Shown in pieces: positions 24,555 to 34,672 of a stretch of 64,000 nt of DNA; position 1 is the first letter of the stretch; each line of letters begins with the position of its first letter. Below the pieces are notes generated by a model that worked only from the letters and a program-made list of their open reading frames with translations, searched no databases and was not told the DNA's origin. The stretch is from contig NZ_DS981484.1 in assembly GCF_000154845.1 (NCBI RefSeq), positions 1 to 64,000 on the forward strand, given 5' to 3'. The stretch is from Phocaeicola coprocola DSM 17136 (GTDB lineage Bacteria; Bacteroidota; Bacteroidia; Bacteroidales; Bacteroidaceae). Position numbers and translations under genes: made by a program.

Positions 24555-25838
24555 ATGAATATCATACGCTATCCAGAACGTCTGGAATGGAATTTCCTGC
24601 TGAAACGATCTGCCCTACAGACAGAATCTCTTCGTGAAACTGTCTGCGAAATATTAGAAAAAGTACGGACACAAGGTGATCGTGCTGTAATCAGTTATGA
24701 AGAGCAGTTCGATAAAGTAAAATTAAACTCACTGGAAGTGACAGAAAAAGAATTCGAAGAAGCTGAAAAAGAAGTAGATATTAAACTTAAAGCAGCCATC
24801 ATGCTGGCATTAAATAATATACAGACATTTCACTCTTCACAAAAGTTTGCAAGCAAAAAAATAGAAACACTTCCAGGAGTAACCTGTTGGCAGAAAGCCG
24901 TTGCCATAGAAAAAGTAGGACTCTACGTACCAGGAGGCACGGCTCCCCTATTTTCAACAGTACTGATGCTTGCCTCTCCGGCACAAATAGCCGGCTGCAA
25001 GGAAATCATTTTATGCACCCCTCCCAACCGTGAAGGAAAAATCCATCCTGCAATTCTATATGCAGCACGGGTAGCAGGAGTAAAAAGAGTATTCAAGACC
25101 GGTGGTGTACAAGCTATCGGAGCAATGGCATACGGAACCAGCAGTATTCCGAAAGTATATAAAATATTCGGCCCCGGGAACCAATATGTTACAGTAGCCA
25201 AACAGCAAGTTGCTTTACGTGATGTTGCGATAGATATGCCTGCAGGTCCTTCGGAAGTAGCCGTTCTTGCTGATGAAACAGCCAACCCGACATTTGTTGC
25301 TTCCGACCTTCTTTCTCAAGCAGAACACGGTGCAGACAGTCAGGCTATACTTATTACAACATCCGAAACTCTGATTGACAAAGTAGCAGAAGAAGTCGAT
25401 CGTCAGTTATCTGAATTACCTCGTAAATCTCTCGCGAAGAAATCCCTCCAGTCGAGCAAACTTATCCTCGTAAGAAATATGCAAGAGGCTATTGACATGA
25501 TAAACGAATATGCCCCTGAACACTTGATTATCGAAACAAAAGATTACACAGATATAGCCGAAAAAATCATCAATGCAGGTTCTGTATTCTTAGGATCATA
25601 CTCTCCTGAAAGTGCAGGCGATTATGCTTCGGGAACCAATCATACACTTCCGACCAACGGATATGCCAAAGCATATAGTGGAGTTAGCCTGGATAGCTTT
25701 ATCCGCAAAATTACTTTCCAGGAAATTACCCGGGAAGGAATCGCTACTATCGGACCTGCTATTCAGGTAATGGCAGCCAACGAGCATCTCGATGCCCATA
25801 AGAATGCTATTACAGTACGACTTAATGAAAAACTTTAA
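24555..25838 (+). CDS. hisD: Histidinol dehydrogenase
   Basis: Zn/NAD-dependent enzyme that oxidises histidinol to histidine in the last two steps of the pathway. 427 residues, standard length. Family motifs include [19 protein letters not shown] (about 120), [27 protein letters not shown] and the zinc/catalytic region [14 protein letters not shown]-terminal PEHLIIET and [15 protein letters not shown] are also conserved. Second gene of the his operon, 11 bases ahead of hisC. Confidence 0.96.
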   Translation: MNIIRYPERLEWNFLLKRSALQTESLRETVCEILEKVRTQGDRAVISYEEQFDKVKLNSLEVTEKEFEEAEKEVDIKLKAAIMLALNNIQTFHSSQKFASKKIETLPGVTCWQKAVAIEKVGLYVPGGTAPLFSTVLMLASPAQIAGCKEIILCTPPNREGKIHPAILYAARVAGVKRVFKTGGVQAIGAMAYGTSSIPKVYKIFGPGNQYVTVAKQQVALRDVAIDMPAGPSEVAVLADETANPTFVASDLLSQAEHGADSQAILITTSETLIDKVAEEVDRQLSELPRKSLAKKSLQSSKLILVRNMQEAIDMINEYAPEHLIIETKDYTDIAEKIINAGSVFLGSYSPESAGDYASGTNHTLPTNGYAKAYSGVSLDSFIRKITFQEITREGIATIGPAIQVMAANEHLDAHKNAITVRLNEKL

Positions 25839-25849
25839 CCGAAACGCTT

Positions 25850-26890
25850 ATGAAATCGCTGAAAGAGCTGACACGACCGAATATATGGGCTCTAAAACCT
25901 TATTCATCGGCACGTGACGAATATAGCGGAAAAGAGGCTTCAGTATTTCTGGATGCCAATGAGAATCCGTATAACACTCCCAATAACCGATATCCTGACC
26001 CACTTCAACGCGAGCTGAAAGATATGATTGCTCTCGTAAAAAAGGTCACCCCTGAACAAATATTTCTAGGCAACGGAAGTGATGAGGCTATAGATCTGGT
26101 ATTTCGTGCTTTTTGCCGTCCGGGCATCGATAATGTTGTTGCCATAGATCCGACATACGGTATGTATCAGGTATGTGCTGATGTGAACGATGTAGAATAC
26201 CGCAAGGTTCTGCTTGACGATACTTTTCAGTTCAAAGCAGATGAACTGCTTGCGGCTTCAGACGAAAATACGAAACTCATCTTCCTCTGCTCTCCCAATA
26301 ACCCCACAGGCAACAATCTGTGCCGCAAAGAAATACTTACTTTACTTGAAAAGTTTCAGGGACTTGTCATAGTAGATGAAGCTTATATAGATTTTTCTGA
26401 CGAACCTTCCCTTACAGGAGATTTAAAACAATATCCAAACCTGATCGTCTTTCAGACTTTCTCGAAAGCCTGGGGATGTGCAGCAATCCGTCTGGGCATG
26501 GCATTCGCTTCACCTGACATTATCGGTATACTGAGTAAAATCAAATATCCGTATAATGTCAACCGACTGACACAACAGGAAGCTATTCAGATGATGCACA
26601 AACATTATGAAGTGCAAAGATGGGTACAGTCATTACTTAATGAACGTGAGCGCATGATAAAAGAATTTGCCAAACTTTCATGTTGTACGCATATCTACCC
26701 GACTGATGCCAACTTCTTCCTGACAAAAGTATGTAATGCTAAGGCAATTTACGATTACCTGGTAGATAAAGGCATTATCGTACGTAACCGTTCTAGCATA
26801 ACTCTCTGTCAGGATTGCCTGCGAATAACTATTGGTACTCGTCCTGAAAACGATGCTCTGCTTGAGGCTCTGAGAAAATATAAACCCTGA
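25850..26890 (+). CDS. hisC: Histidinol-phosphate aminotransferase
   Basis: PLP-dependent class II fold enzyme converting imidazole acetol phosphate to histidinol phosphate. 346 residues. [12 protein letters not shown] near the N-terminus, [18 protein letters not shown] (about 149), VDEAYIDF, and the PLP lysine in [14 protein letters not shown] (about 203-216) are all present. Third in the his operon, 7 bases before hisB. Confidence 0.96.
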   Translation: MKSLKELTRPNIWALKPYSSARDEYSGKEASVFLDANENPYNTPNNRYPDPLQRELKDMIALVKKVTPEQIFLGNGSDEAIDLVFRAFCRPGIDNVVAIDPTYGMYQVCADVNDVEYRKVLLDDTFQFKADELLAASDENTKLIFLCSPNNPTGNNLCRKEILTLLEKFQGLVIVDEAYIDFSDEPSLTGDLKQYPNLIVFQTFSKAWGCAAIRLGMAFASPDIIGILSKIKYPYNVNRLTQQEAIQMMHKHYEVQRWVQSLLNERERMIKEFAKLSCCTHIYPTDANFFLTKVCNAKAIYDYLVDKGIIVRNRSSITLCQDCLRITIGTRPENDALLEALRKYKP

Positions 26891-26897
26891 TTACCCT

Positions 26898-28022
26898 ATG
26901 AAAAAGAAAGTTTTATTTATAGACCGTGACGGAACATTGGTTATCGAACCTCCAATAGATTACCAGCTGGATTCTTTTGAAAAACTGGAATTCTATCCGA
27001 AGGTATTCCGCAACCTGTTTTTTATCCGACAGAAGCTTGATTTCGACTTTGTAATGGTAACCAATCAGGACGGGCTGGGTACCTCATCTTTTCCTGAAGA
27101 AACATTCTGGCCTGTACATAATCTGGTAATGAAAACGTTCGAAAACGAAGGAATTATTTTCGATGATGTACAGATAGACCGAAGCTTTCCGGAAGATAAT
27201 GCTCCCACCCGTAAACCCCGGACAGGTATGCTTACCCGGTACATCGATAATGATGCATACGATTTGGAAAACAGTTTCGTGATAGGCGACCGAGCTACGG
27301 ATGTGGAACTGGCATATAACCTGGGCTGTAAGGCCATTCTCTTACAAAAAGACGACTCTATACTAAAAGATAAAAAACTGCAAGACACCTGCGTACTTGC
27401 AACAGCCGATTGGGATAAAGTAGCTGAGTTTCTGTTTGCCGGAGAACGTATAGCCGAAGTACGCCGCACGACTAAAGAAACTGATATTTATATCCGTCTG
27501 AATCTGGACGGCAGCGGAAGATGTAAAATAAATACCGGATTAGGCTTTTTCGACCATATGCTGGAACAAATAGGCAAGCATGGAGGTCTGGATCTTACAA
27601 TTCAGGTAAAAGGAGATCTTGAAGTAGACGAACATCATACCATCGAAGATACTGCTATTGCTTTGGGAGAATGTCTATATCAGGCACTTGGCAACAAACG
27701 AGGTATTGAGCGCTATGGATATTGCCTTCCTATGGACGATTGCCTGTGTCAGGTAACTCTTGACTTTGGAGGACGCGCCTGGCTGGTATGGGATGCAGAA
27801 TTCAAACGTGAAAAGATAGGCGAAATGCCGACAGAGATGTTCCTTCATTTCTTCAAGTCACTGAGTGACGCCGCACGCATGAATCTGAACATCAAGGCAG
27901 AAGGTCAGAACGAACATCACAAGATAGAAGGGATATTCAAGGCGCTGGCACGAAGCATCAAAATGGCTGTCAAAAGGGATATCTACCACTATGAAGTTCC
28001 CTCCAGTAAAGGATGTATCTAA
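26898..28022 (+). CDS. hisB: Bifunctional histidinol-phosphatase / imidazoleglycerol-phosphate dehydratase
   Basis: 374 residues with two fused enzymes. The N-terminal HAD phosphatase (about 1-165) has the nucleophile motif DRDGTLV, and [12 protein letters not shown] as its C-terminal acidic motif. The C-terminal IGP dehydratase (about 190-374) has [32 protein letters not shown] and [16 protein letters not shown], the histidine-rich Mn sites. The fusion is the enterobacterial-type arrangement also usual in Bacteroides. The other his genes (hisA, F, H, I) are not in the window. Confidence 0.96.
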   Translation: MKKKVLFIDRDGTLVIEPPIDYQLDSFEKLEFYPKVFRNLFFIRQKLDFDFVMVTNQDGLGTSSFPEETFWPVHNLVMKTFENEGIIFDDVQIDRSFPEDNAPTRKPRTGMLTRYIDNDAYDLENSFVIGDRATDVELAYNLGCKAILLQKDDSILKDKKLQDTCVLATADWDKVAEFLFAGERIAEVRRTTKETDIYIRLNLDGSGRCKINTGLGFFDHMLEQIGKHGGLDLTIQVKGDLEVDEHHTIEDTAIALGECLYQALGNKRGIERYGYCLPMDDCLCQVTLDFGGRAWLVWDAEFKREKIGEMPTEMFLHFFKSLSDAARMNLNIKAEGQNEHHKIEGIFKALARSIKMAVKRDIYHYEVPSSKGCI

Positions 28023-28062
28023 CTTTCATCATTGTTTGAATATTCAGTAAAAAAACAGAACC

Positions 28063-28590
28063 ATGAGAAAATTGCTTGTTGTAATCATCATACTCATTGG
28101 CTTCACGATAGGAATAAACCTGTCGAGGGATCAAAAAGGATTCCGCACCTATCAGGAAGTATTGACCGAGTTAATCAACGATGCTCCAATGAAAACCTAT
28201 CGCGACAGTTTCTACGGATACAGCATCCGTTATCCGGAGTTTTTCTCTCAGGAAATAACCGACAAAGGTTTTGTACGTTTAGGATATTGGGACAATGAGC
28301 GATTCGTTATTGAATGCTCTGTACTGAAAGCTCCGGACTTAAGTCCGGTAAAGATAAAAATGAAAGAATTGGCAACACAACTACATGCCGAAAAGCAAGA
28401 GTTATTACGTGACTCGTTTATTCTCAGCGGTCCACATTATGAAAATGGAAAGCGGATAGAAGGATACCGTTATTACGCCAAATACGTACGCAACCGAAAA
28501 TTATGGTTTTCGTATACACTTTTTTATCCGGAATCATGCCACTCCTCTCTTACACGCATTTTCCGCCAAATAGACCAATGGGAAGTATAA
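28063..28590 (+). CDS. Membrane-anchored protein of unknown function, PsbP/Mog1-like features
   Basis: 175 residues. An N-terminal hydrophobic signal or anchor (LLVVIIILIGFTIGINL) is followed by a soluble domain with YGYSIRYPEFF and a closing Arg/aromatic-rich strand region (FSYTLFYPE). Phrases of the YGYSIRYP type are common in PsbP/Mog1-fold proteins, so that fold is my guess. It follows hisB by 40 bases without a terminator between them and may ride on the his transcript, but nothing ties it to histidine synthesis. I do not recognise the family. Confidence 0.6.
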   Translation: MRKLLVVIIILIGFTIGINLSRDQKGFRTYQEVLTELINDAPMKTYRDSFYGYSIRYPEFFSQEITDKGFVRLGYWDNERFVIECSVLKAPDLSPVKIKMKELATQLHAEKQELLRDSFILSGPHYENGKRIEGYRYYAKYVRNRKLWFSYTLFYPESCHSSLTRIFRQIDQWEV

Positions 28591-28597
28591 TAAAAAA

Positions 28598-28652
28598 CAT
28601 CCGGCATAAAGCTTTAAACGTATATTGCTTTTATGCCGGATGTAATATTTTT
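28598..28652. terminator. Terminator after his operon, shared with DUF4301
   Basis: ACATCCGGCATAAA pairs with TTTATGCCGGATGT across convergent genes, with T/A tracts at the ends. Confidence 0.85.
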
Positions 28653-28688
28653 AGGAAAAGAGATGTCTTTCTCTAGCTTTCCATTAGC

Positions 28689-30209
28689 TTATTGATGTTG
28701 TTCGCGTAACAAATCGTTTACAGTCTTTACCGGATTGAATGTGCTCAATGGAACTTCTACAAAGATTGTACTCCAGTCGCTCATAGAACCATTCCACAAT
28801 CCCGGCAATTCCAAAGCTTTCAAATCTTTACCATTCTTCGATTTATAAGAGATAAATCCTGTAGCCTTATCTACATACTGTAACAAATTGAATTTATTTC
28901 CCTTATAGTCGCGTACAGCACAAACCAAATCTACCGGATTGAAGTGTGTACCCTTTTCGAACATAGCCTTCTTTTCCGGATCATTCATATCAATCTGAGA
29001 ACTTTCCAAAATCTGAAGCGAAACAGTTCCGTCAGGATTATAAGCAAGGAACGGACCACCGCCCGGCTCACCTACATTCTTCACCATACCGCAAACACGC
29101 ATCGGACGGTTCAGTTTCTTACGCAGGTAAATAACCAAATCGGCATCCTCCAAATCCTTGATATCGCTCTTGCGACAACGTAACTGCTGCTGAACGAAAC
29201 GGATAATTGTTTCCAGCTGATCATGGCTGTAATGACCACTATCCAGCAATTCCAAATAATCGAAAGCCTGTTTCTGCAAAGTAACCAGCACACCGGCAAG
29301 CAGTTTTTTATAAGTTACAGTATCGTCTTTCAAACGGTCGGGTACGACATTATCAATATTCTTGATAAATACGATATCAGCATCCAAATCGTTCAGATTT
29401 TCAATCAAAGCACCATGACCTCCCGGACGGAAAAGCAATTTGCCATTATCACGGAACGGCTTGTTTTCCATATCAGCGGCAATGGTATCAGTACTTGCCT
29501 TTTGTTCGGAGAAGCTGATATTATATTCCACACCATATTTCTGGGTATATTCGGCAGCTTTAGCATCTACCAGTTTCTGGAATAAAGCACGATGTTCACC
29601 CGATACAGTAAAGTGCACATTCACTTTTCCGGTCTTTCCGGCAGCATACAATGCTCCTTCTACCAGATGTTCTTCCAACGGAGTACGTACGCCATCAGCA
29701 TAACGGTGGAATTTCAGCAAACCTTTCGGCAGAGAACCATAATTCAATCCTGCAGATTCCAGCAAGTTAGCTACTACAGCCTTATAATTATGTTCCGACA
29801 AAAGAGCCTCAATATCCTTACCTGTATTATCCAGGCAAGCAGCATTCAAATCATTATAAAAAGCAAAACTATGAATATGATCGAAAAATTTCTTTTCAAA
29901 ACTTGTAGTAGGCACGTCATAATCAGCACCCAAGAATTCGAACAAGTTTTTAAACATACGGCTTGCCGCTCCAGAAGCTGGCACAAACTTCACGATTTTC
30001 TTATCAGAGTCTTTATAAGCATCCCATGCTGCCAGATATTTTTTCTGGGCATCAGCATCGGCAATCATAATACCATTATTGTCTACAGATGCAGCCGCAG
30101 CCAGTTGCAAATAAGGGAATCCCTTTTCAAAGCAAGCCAGTTGCTCTTCAATCTGCTTCTCAGTAATACCTTTCTTTGCCAGTAATTCTTTGTCTTCGTG
30201 TGTTAACAT
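28689..30209 (-). CDS. DUF4301 family protein
   Basis: 506 residues, no signal peptide or membrane segment. The sequence (KFVPASGAASRMFKNLFEFL, LLFRPGGHGALIENLNDLDAD, VKNVGEPGGGPFLAYN) matches the Bacteroidota DUF4301 family as I recall it. Gly-rich loops such as PASGAASRM and RPGGHGALIENL hint at a nucleotide- or sugar-nucleotide-binding enzyme, but no reaction is established. Transcribed alone; a TACTTTTG element lies at 30260-30267. Confidence 0.85.
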   Translation of the reverse strand: MLTHEDKELLAKKGITEKQIEEQLACFEKGFPYLQLAAAASVDNNGIMIADADAQKKYLAAWDAYKDSDKKIVKFVPASGAASRMFKNLFEFLGADYDVPTTSFEKKFFDHIHSFAFYNDLNAACLDNTGKDIEALLSEHNYKAVVANLLESAGLNYGSLPKGLLKFHRYADGVRTPLEEHLVEGALYAAGKTGKVNVHFTVSGEHRALFQKLVDAKAAEYTQKYGVEYNISFSEQKASTDTIAADMENKPFRDNGKLLFRPGGHGALIENLNDLDADIVFIKNIDNVVPDRLKDDTVTYKKLLAGVLVTLQKQAFDYLELLDSGHYSHDQLETIIRFVQQQLRCRKSDIKDLEDADLVIYLRKKLNRPMRVCGMVKNVGEPGGGPFLAYNPDGTVSLQILESSQIDMNDPEKKAMFEKGTHFNPVDLVCAVRDYKGNKFNLLQYVDKATGFISYKSKNGKDLKALELPGLWNGSMSDWSTIFVEVPLSTFNPVKTVNDLLREQHQ

Positions 30210-30259
30210 ATTGTGATAAATTTAAGTGATAAATATTCGTTTACAAATTGAATCCACCT

Positions 30260-30267
30260 CAAAAGTA
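30260..30267 (-). promoter_or_regulatory. -7 promoter element (TACTTTTG) for DUF4301 gene
   Basis: Minus-strand TACTTTTG 50 bases before the ATG at 30209. Confidence 0.45.
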
Positions 30268-30416
30268 TAAAAAAACCATCAAGTTTGTAACAATAAAGGA
30301 AGAAAAAAACTATCTTTACCCACAGAAGCTGGCTGGAATACTTCTTTTTTACCCATTTAAATTAAAAAAGGATTTCAATTTGCAACAAACAGGTTCTCAA
30401 CAAAACTAGAAAGACT

Positions 30417-32633
30417 ATGGATGAACAAGTTTTTTTTACACCGGACGAACATAAACAGCTAATAGCGCTATACAAAAGACTACTGCAACTATCAGGAGAC
30501 ACTCTGCAAAAAAACGACTGCTGCAATCTGAAAAAACATTTGGTTAAAGTCATGTCGGCGGGAAGCATACCTCGTAATGCCTTTGGTATGAATCCGATTA
30601 TAAAAGACATGCAGACAGCTGTTATTGTGGCAGAAGAGATCGGTATGAGACGTGCCTCTATCCTAGGCATCATGTTGCATGAATCCGTAAAATATAATCT
30701 GTGTACATTAGAGTCAGTCAAACAAATGTATGGCGAGGATGTAGCTGGAATCATACACGGGCTGGTAAAGATAAATGAACTTTATGCCAAAAGTCCGACC
30801 ATAGAATCAGAGAACTTCCGCAATCTGCTGCTCTCGTTTGCCGAAGACATGCGAGTTATCCTTATTATGATAGCCGACCGTGTAAACTTGATGCGCCAAA
30901 TCAAAGACTGTTCAAATGAAGAGGCCAGATTACAAGTTTCGAACGAAGCCGCTTACCTGTATGCCCCACTGGCTCATAAACTGGGACTATACAAACTGAA
31001 ATCGGAACTGGAAGACTTGTCACTGAAATATACTCAACATGATGTATATTACCACATTAAGGATAAGCTGAATGCCACAAAGGCTGCCCGCGACCGATAT
31101 ATTGATGCTTTTATCGAACCGGTAAAAAAGAAACTGGAAGAGACAGGACTGAAATTCCATATCAAGGGGCGTACCAAATCCATACATTCCATTTATCAGA
31201 AAATGAAAAAGCAGGGATGCCCGTTCGAAGGCGTGTATGATTTGTTTGCTATCCGAATCATACTTGACTCTCCGATTGATAAGGAAAAACAAGAATGCTG
31301 GCAGGCCTATTCTATCGTAACAGATATGTATCTGCCCAATCCGAAACGTTTGCGCGACTGGCTGTCTGTGCCTAAAAGTAATGGCTACGAATCATTACAT
31401 ATAACTGTCATGGGGCCTGAAGGTAAATGGGTAGAAGTACAGATTCGTACCGAACGTATGGATGAGATAGCCGAAAAAGGACTTGCTGCTCACTGGAGAT
31501 ATAAGGGTATCAAAGGGGAAAGTGGTCTGGACGAATGGCTGAACTCTATTCGCGAAACACTGGAAAATGCAGACAGTGACGTGGAGGCTATGGATCAGTT
31601 CAAACTGGATTTATATAAAGATGAAGTTTTTGTTTTCACTCCTAAAGGGGATTTATATAAACTGCCGCAAGGTGCTACTGTGCTCGACTTTGCTTTTGCT
31701 ATCCATACCAATTTGGGATGCCGATGCATCGGTGCCAGAGTGAATGGAAGGAATGTGCAGCTGAAACAAACGCTCAACAGTGGCGACCAGGTAGAAATAA
31801 CTACTTCAAGCACACAAACTCCGAAGCGTGACTGGCTGAACTTTGTAACTACGTCGAAAGCAAAGACTAAAATCCGGCAGGCACTGAAAGAACTAGTAGC
31901 ACGGCAGACTGAATTTGCCAAGGAAACACTGGAACGTAAATTCAAGAACCGCAAACTGGAATATGATGAAGCTATCCTGATGCGCCTTATCAAGAAACTG
32001 GGATTTAAGACTGTGACAGACTTTTACCAGAGCATTGCCAACGAAACGATGGAAATAAACGGCATTATCGACCGATATGTCGAAATGCAACGTAAGGAAA
32101 CCGAACAACGGGAAGAAATAAGCTACCGAAGTGCTGAAGGTTTCAACATACAACAGACAACTGAAGGAAAAGATTACTACAAAGATGATGTATTGGTTAT
32201 AGACCAGAATCTGAAAGGACTTGACTTCAACTTAGCTAAATGTTGTAATCCGATTTACGGAGATGATGTATTTGGTTTCGTGACAATATCAGGAGGAATC
32301 AAGATACACCGTTGCGACTGTCCGAATGCAAAAGAGATGAAAGCTCGTTTCCCCTACCGCATAGTCCGTGCACGATGGGCAGGAAAAAGCCAGGGCAAGC
32401 AATATCCCATCACACTCCGTATTGTGGGACACGATGATATAGGTATCGTAACAAACATTACTTCCATCATCAATAAAGAGGATAATATTCTGTTACGTTC
32501 TATCAGCATCGACTCACACGACGGACTCTTTTCGGGAATGCTTACAGTCATGGTAGATGATACCTCAAAACTGGAATCACTCATCAAAAAAATAAAGACT
32601 GTAAAAGGGGTGAAACAAGTAAACCGTGGATAA
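30417..32633 (+). CDS. relA: RelA/SpoT-family (p)ppGpp synthetase with degenerate hydrolase domain
   Basis: Long RSH protein, 738 residues, that makes the alarmone (p)ppGpp in the stringent response. Order: HD-type hydrolase region (about 45-165), synthetase (about 230-370; RTKSIHSIYQKM, KSNGYESLHITV and EVQIRTERMDEIAEKG), TGS (about 400-460; DEVFVFTPKGDLYKLPQG), helical/zinc-finger region with CCNPI and HRCDCPNA, and a C-terminal ACT domain. In the hydrolase the usual HDxxED reads HESVKY (88-93) and the first metal His is Asn59, so hydrolysis is probably lost, as in E. coli RelA. A bifunctional partner should exist elsewhere. Confidence 0.93.
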   Translation: MDEQVFFTPDEHKQLIALYKRLLQLSGDTLQKNDCCNLKKHLVKVMSAGSIPRNAFGMNPIIKDMQTAVIVAEEIGMRRASILGIMLHESVKYNLCTLESVKQMYGEDVAGIIHGLVKINELYAKSPTIESENFRNLLLSFAEDMRVILIMIADRVNLMRQIKDCSNEEARLQVSNEAAYLYAPLAHKLGLYKLKSELEDLSLKYTQHDVYYHIKDKLNATKAARDRYIDAFIEPVKKKLEETGLKFHIKGRTKSIHSIYQKMKKQGCPFEGVYDLFAIRIILDSPIDKEKQECWQAYSIVTDMYLPNPKRLRDWLSVPKSNGYESLHITVMGPEGKWVEVQIRTERMDEIAEKGLAAHWRYKGIKGESGLDEWLNSIRETLENADSDVEAMDQFKLDLYKDEVFVFTPKGDLYKLPQGATVLDFAFAIHTNLGCRCIGARVNGRNVQLKQTLNSGDQVEITTSSTQTPKRDWLNFVTTSKAKTKIRQALKELVARQTEFAKETLERKFKNRKLEYDEAILMRLIKKLGFKTVTDFYQSIANETMEINGIIDRYVEMQRKETEQREEISYRSAEGFNIQQTTEGKDYYKDDVLVIDQNLKGLDFNLAKCCNPIYGDDVFGFVTISGGIKIHRCDCPNAKEMKARFPYRIVRARWAGKSQGKQYPITLRIVGHDDIGIVTNITSIINKEDNILLRSISIDSHDGLFSGMLTVMVDDTSKLESLIKKIKTVKGVKQVNRG

Positions 32634-32660
32634 TCATTTCTGCCTCCTTTTCAGCCTTTA

Positions 32661-32702
32661 AAAAACATGCCCAAGTTATGCACAAAACTTGGGCATGTTT
32701 TC
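32661..32702 (+). terminator. Terminator after relA-type gene
   Basis: AAACATGCCCAAGTT pairs with AACTTGGGCATGTTT around a short loop, followed by T. Confidence 0.85.
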
Positions 32703-32911
32703 ATAAATTTATCGAGATTTTTTTTTATTTTCTGTACAAACTTTCTGAACATGTATACAACTATTTTTAGTTCATCAGCATACAAGTCCAGAATTCCACT
32801 CTTCTTTTCTTCATTACCCAGGCGTAACAAATGTTAATAAACCTAATTATGACATATGAAATACAAAGAAAATCAATATCTTTAGGGCGTTTTTTTAAAA
32901 TCTGAAGAAAA

Positions 32912-33319
32912 ATGAAAAAAACTATCTTAACCACATTATTTTTAGTTGTGGCAGTACTGATGGTCATCGCTCAGGGTACAGCCGAAATCAAGTTCGAAAA
33001 GACAACACATAACTTTGGAGCTTTTTCAGAAAATAACCCTAAAGTCACTTGCAAATTCAAATTCACCAATACAGGAAATGGTCCGCTGGTAATTCATCAA
33101 GCTATCGCATCATGCGGATGTACAGTACCACAATATCCTAAAGAACCAATCAAGGCTGGTGAAAGCGGAGAAATAACAGTTACTTACAACGGAGCCGGAA
33201 AATTTCCCGGTCATTTCCGCAAGTCGATTACATTACGTACCAATGCCAAACAAGAGGTGGTACGTCTTTACATCGAAGGTGATATGACACCTAAAGGTTC
33301 AGAACCTCAACGGAACTAA
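32912..33319 (+). CDS. DUF1573 domain exported protein
   Basis: 135 residues. A signal peptide (about 1-20, TILTTLFLVVAVLMVIAQG) precedes a single DUF1573 immunoglobulin-like domain: FEKTTHNFGAFSE, CKFKFTNTGNGPLVIHQA, SCGCTVPQYPKEPIKAGE and VTYNGAGKFPGHFRKSI. Such domains resemble ASH/MSP beta-sandwiches; function unknown, probably periplasmic. Monocistronic, between two strong terminators. A near-consensus TATCTTTA lies about 30 bases upstream. Confidence 0.9.
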   Translation: MKKTILTTLFLVVAVLMVIAQGTAEIKFEKTTHNFGAFSENNPKVTCKFKFTNTGNGPLVIHQAIASCGCTVPQYPKEPIKAGESGEITVTYNGAGKFPGHFRKSITLRTNAKQEVVRLYIEGDMTPKGSEPQRN

Positions 33320-33340
33320 AAGACAATAAACGCACAATAA

Positions 33341-33389
33341 AAAACATCCGGCTAGATTTTGTACACATAGATTTAGCCGGATGTTTTTT
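33341..33389 (+). terminator. Terminator after DUF1573 gene
   Basis: AAACATCCGGCTA pairs with TAGCCGGATGTTT, followed by a T run. Confidence 0.85.
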
Positions 33390-33396
33390 ATTTACA

Positions 33397-33427
33397 CTTG
33401 CACAATCCGATGGATTTAGTACTTTTG
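33397..33427 (+). promoter_or_regulatory. Pectate lyase promoter (CTTG-N19-TACTTTTG)
   Basis: The -33 element is at 33397-33400 and the -7 element at 33420-33427. It shows that the start is the ATG at 33473, not one further upstream. Confidence 0.65.
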
Positions 33428-33472
33428 TATACACATTTAAAACAAACGACAATTCTAAAAACACACAAATCT

Positions 33473-34540
33473 ATGAAAAATCTAATTCTCACAGCCATTG
33501 CTGTATGCAGTCTCAATACCATACAGGCACAAGAAATAAGTTACAAAAAGTGGGTAAAAGAAGCTCCTCGGCTGGAAGACTCTTTTTTCACTACTCCCAA
33601 AGCAAAAGAAGTGGCAGAAACTGTTCTTTTATACCAGCAACCTACAGGCGGATGGCCCAAAAACATTAATTTTTTTCAGACACCCGACAACAAAGAAAAA
33701 GCTTTGGAAATCAAAAATGACGTCAATGCCAGTACGATTGACAATGGAGCCACCACAACAGAAATAATCTATCTTTCCAGATTATACAACGCCACTCACG
33801 ACGAAACATATAAAGAAGCGGCTATACGCGGACTGGACTATCTGTTCGAAGCTCAATACGAAAACGGTGGGTGGCCTCAGTTTTATCCGCGTCCTAAAGG
33901 ATACTATGTCCAAATAACTTACAACGATAACGCCATGATAAATGTAATGAATCTGCTTCGCGATGTAAGTAACGGAAAATCCCCTTTCACCTACCTGCCA
34001 GAATCAACCCGCCAAAAAGCTCAGAAAGCAATAGATAAAGGAGTAGAATGTATACTCAAAACACAGGTTAAACAGCATGGTAAACTTACCGTTTGGTGCG
34101 CACAGCACGACCGTGAAACATTTGCTCCGGCAAAAGCGCGAGCTTATGAGCTTCCGTCACTGAGCGGAGCAGAATCGGCTAATATCGTAATTTATTTAAT
34201 GCAGCTTACTAATCCTTCAGCAGAGGTTATTCAAAGTATAGAATCAGCAGTACAATGGTTCAAAGATTCAGAGATAAAAGGCATTAAAATAGAATCCTTC
34301 ATCAATAAGGATGGAAAGAAAGACCGCCGTGTAGCACCATGTGAAGACTGTAAGCCAATGTGGGCAAGATTTTATGAACTAGAAACTAACCGTCCTTTTT
34401 TCTGCGACCGGGATGGTATAAAGCGCTATCATCTGTCCGAAATCGGCTATGAGCGTCGTAATGGATACAGCTGGCTGAACCGATCTGGAGAAAATGTTTA
34501 TAAAGAATATGCTCAATGGCAAAAAAGAATAAGAAAATAA
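33473..34540 (+). CDS. Pectate lyase, polysaccharide lyase family 10
   Basis: Cleaves polygalacturonate by beta-elimination. 355 residues from MKNLILT, with a signal peptide ending near IQAQ (about 20), so exported. Family motifs: QQPTGGWPKNINFF, DNGATTTEI, YENGGWPQFYP, YNDNAM, WCAQHDRETFAPAKARAYE and PCEDCKPMWARFYEL, close to the PL10 enzymes of saprophytic bacteria. It stands alone between terminators, without SusC/SusD genes or a pectin locus nearby. Confidence 0.88.
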   Translation: MKNLILTAIAVCSLNTIQAQEISYKKWVKEAPRLEDSFFTTPKAKEVAETVLLYQQPTGGWPKNINFFQTPDNKEKALEIKNDVNASTIDNGATTTEIIYLSRLYNATHDETYKEAAIRGLDYLFEAQYENGGWPQFYPRPKGYYVQITYNDNAMINVMNLLRDVSNGKSPFTYLPESTRQKAQKAIDKGVECILKTQVKQHGKLTVWCAQHDRETFAPAKARAYELPSLSGAESANIVIYLMQLTNPSAEVIQSIESAVQWFKDSEIKGIKIESFINKDGKKDRRVAPCEDCKPMWARFYELETNRPFFCDRDGIKRYHLSEIGYERRNGYSWLNRSGENVYKEYAQWQKRIRK

Positions 34541-34602
34541 GACAGTCTGAAATATAACACACATAGAAATAAACTGAGTATTTTCTGAAATTACAGAAAG
34601 CC

Positions 34603-34649
34603 AAAAGGCTCTATCAGTTCCCCACTTGTTGGAATGATAGAGCCTTTTA
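34603..34649. terminator. Bidirectional terminator
   Basis: AAAAGGCTCTATCA pairs with TGATAGAGCCTTTT between the convergent pectate lyase and beta-barrel genes. Confidence 0.85.
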
Positions 34650-34672
34650 TAAAAACGTGTAAATCTCAGGAA

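Noticed and set aside
33473-34540. Pectin utilisation locus around the pectate lyase
   Set aside because: No SusC/SusD, other pectin enzymes or regulator adjoin; the hybrid sensor is 13.6 kb away beyond unrelated housekeeping genes.
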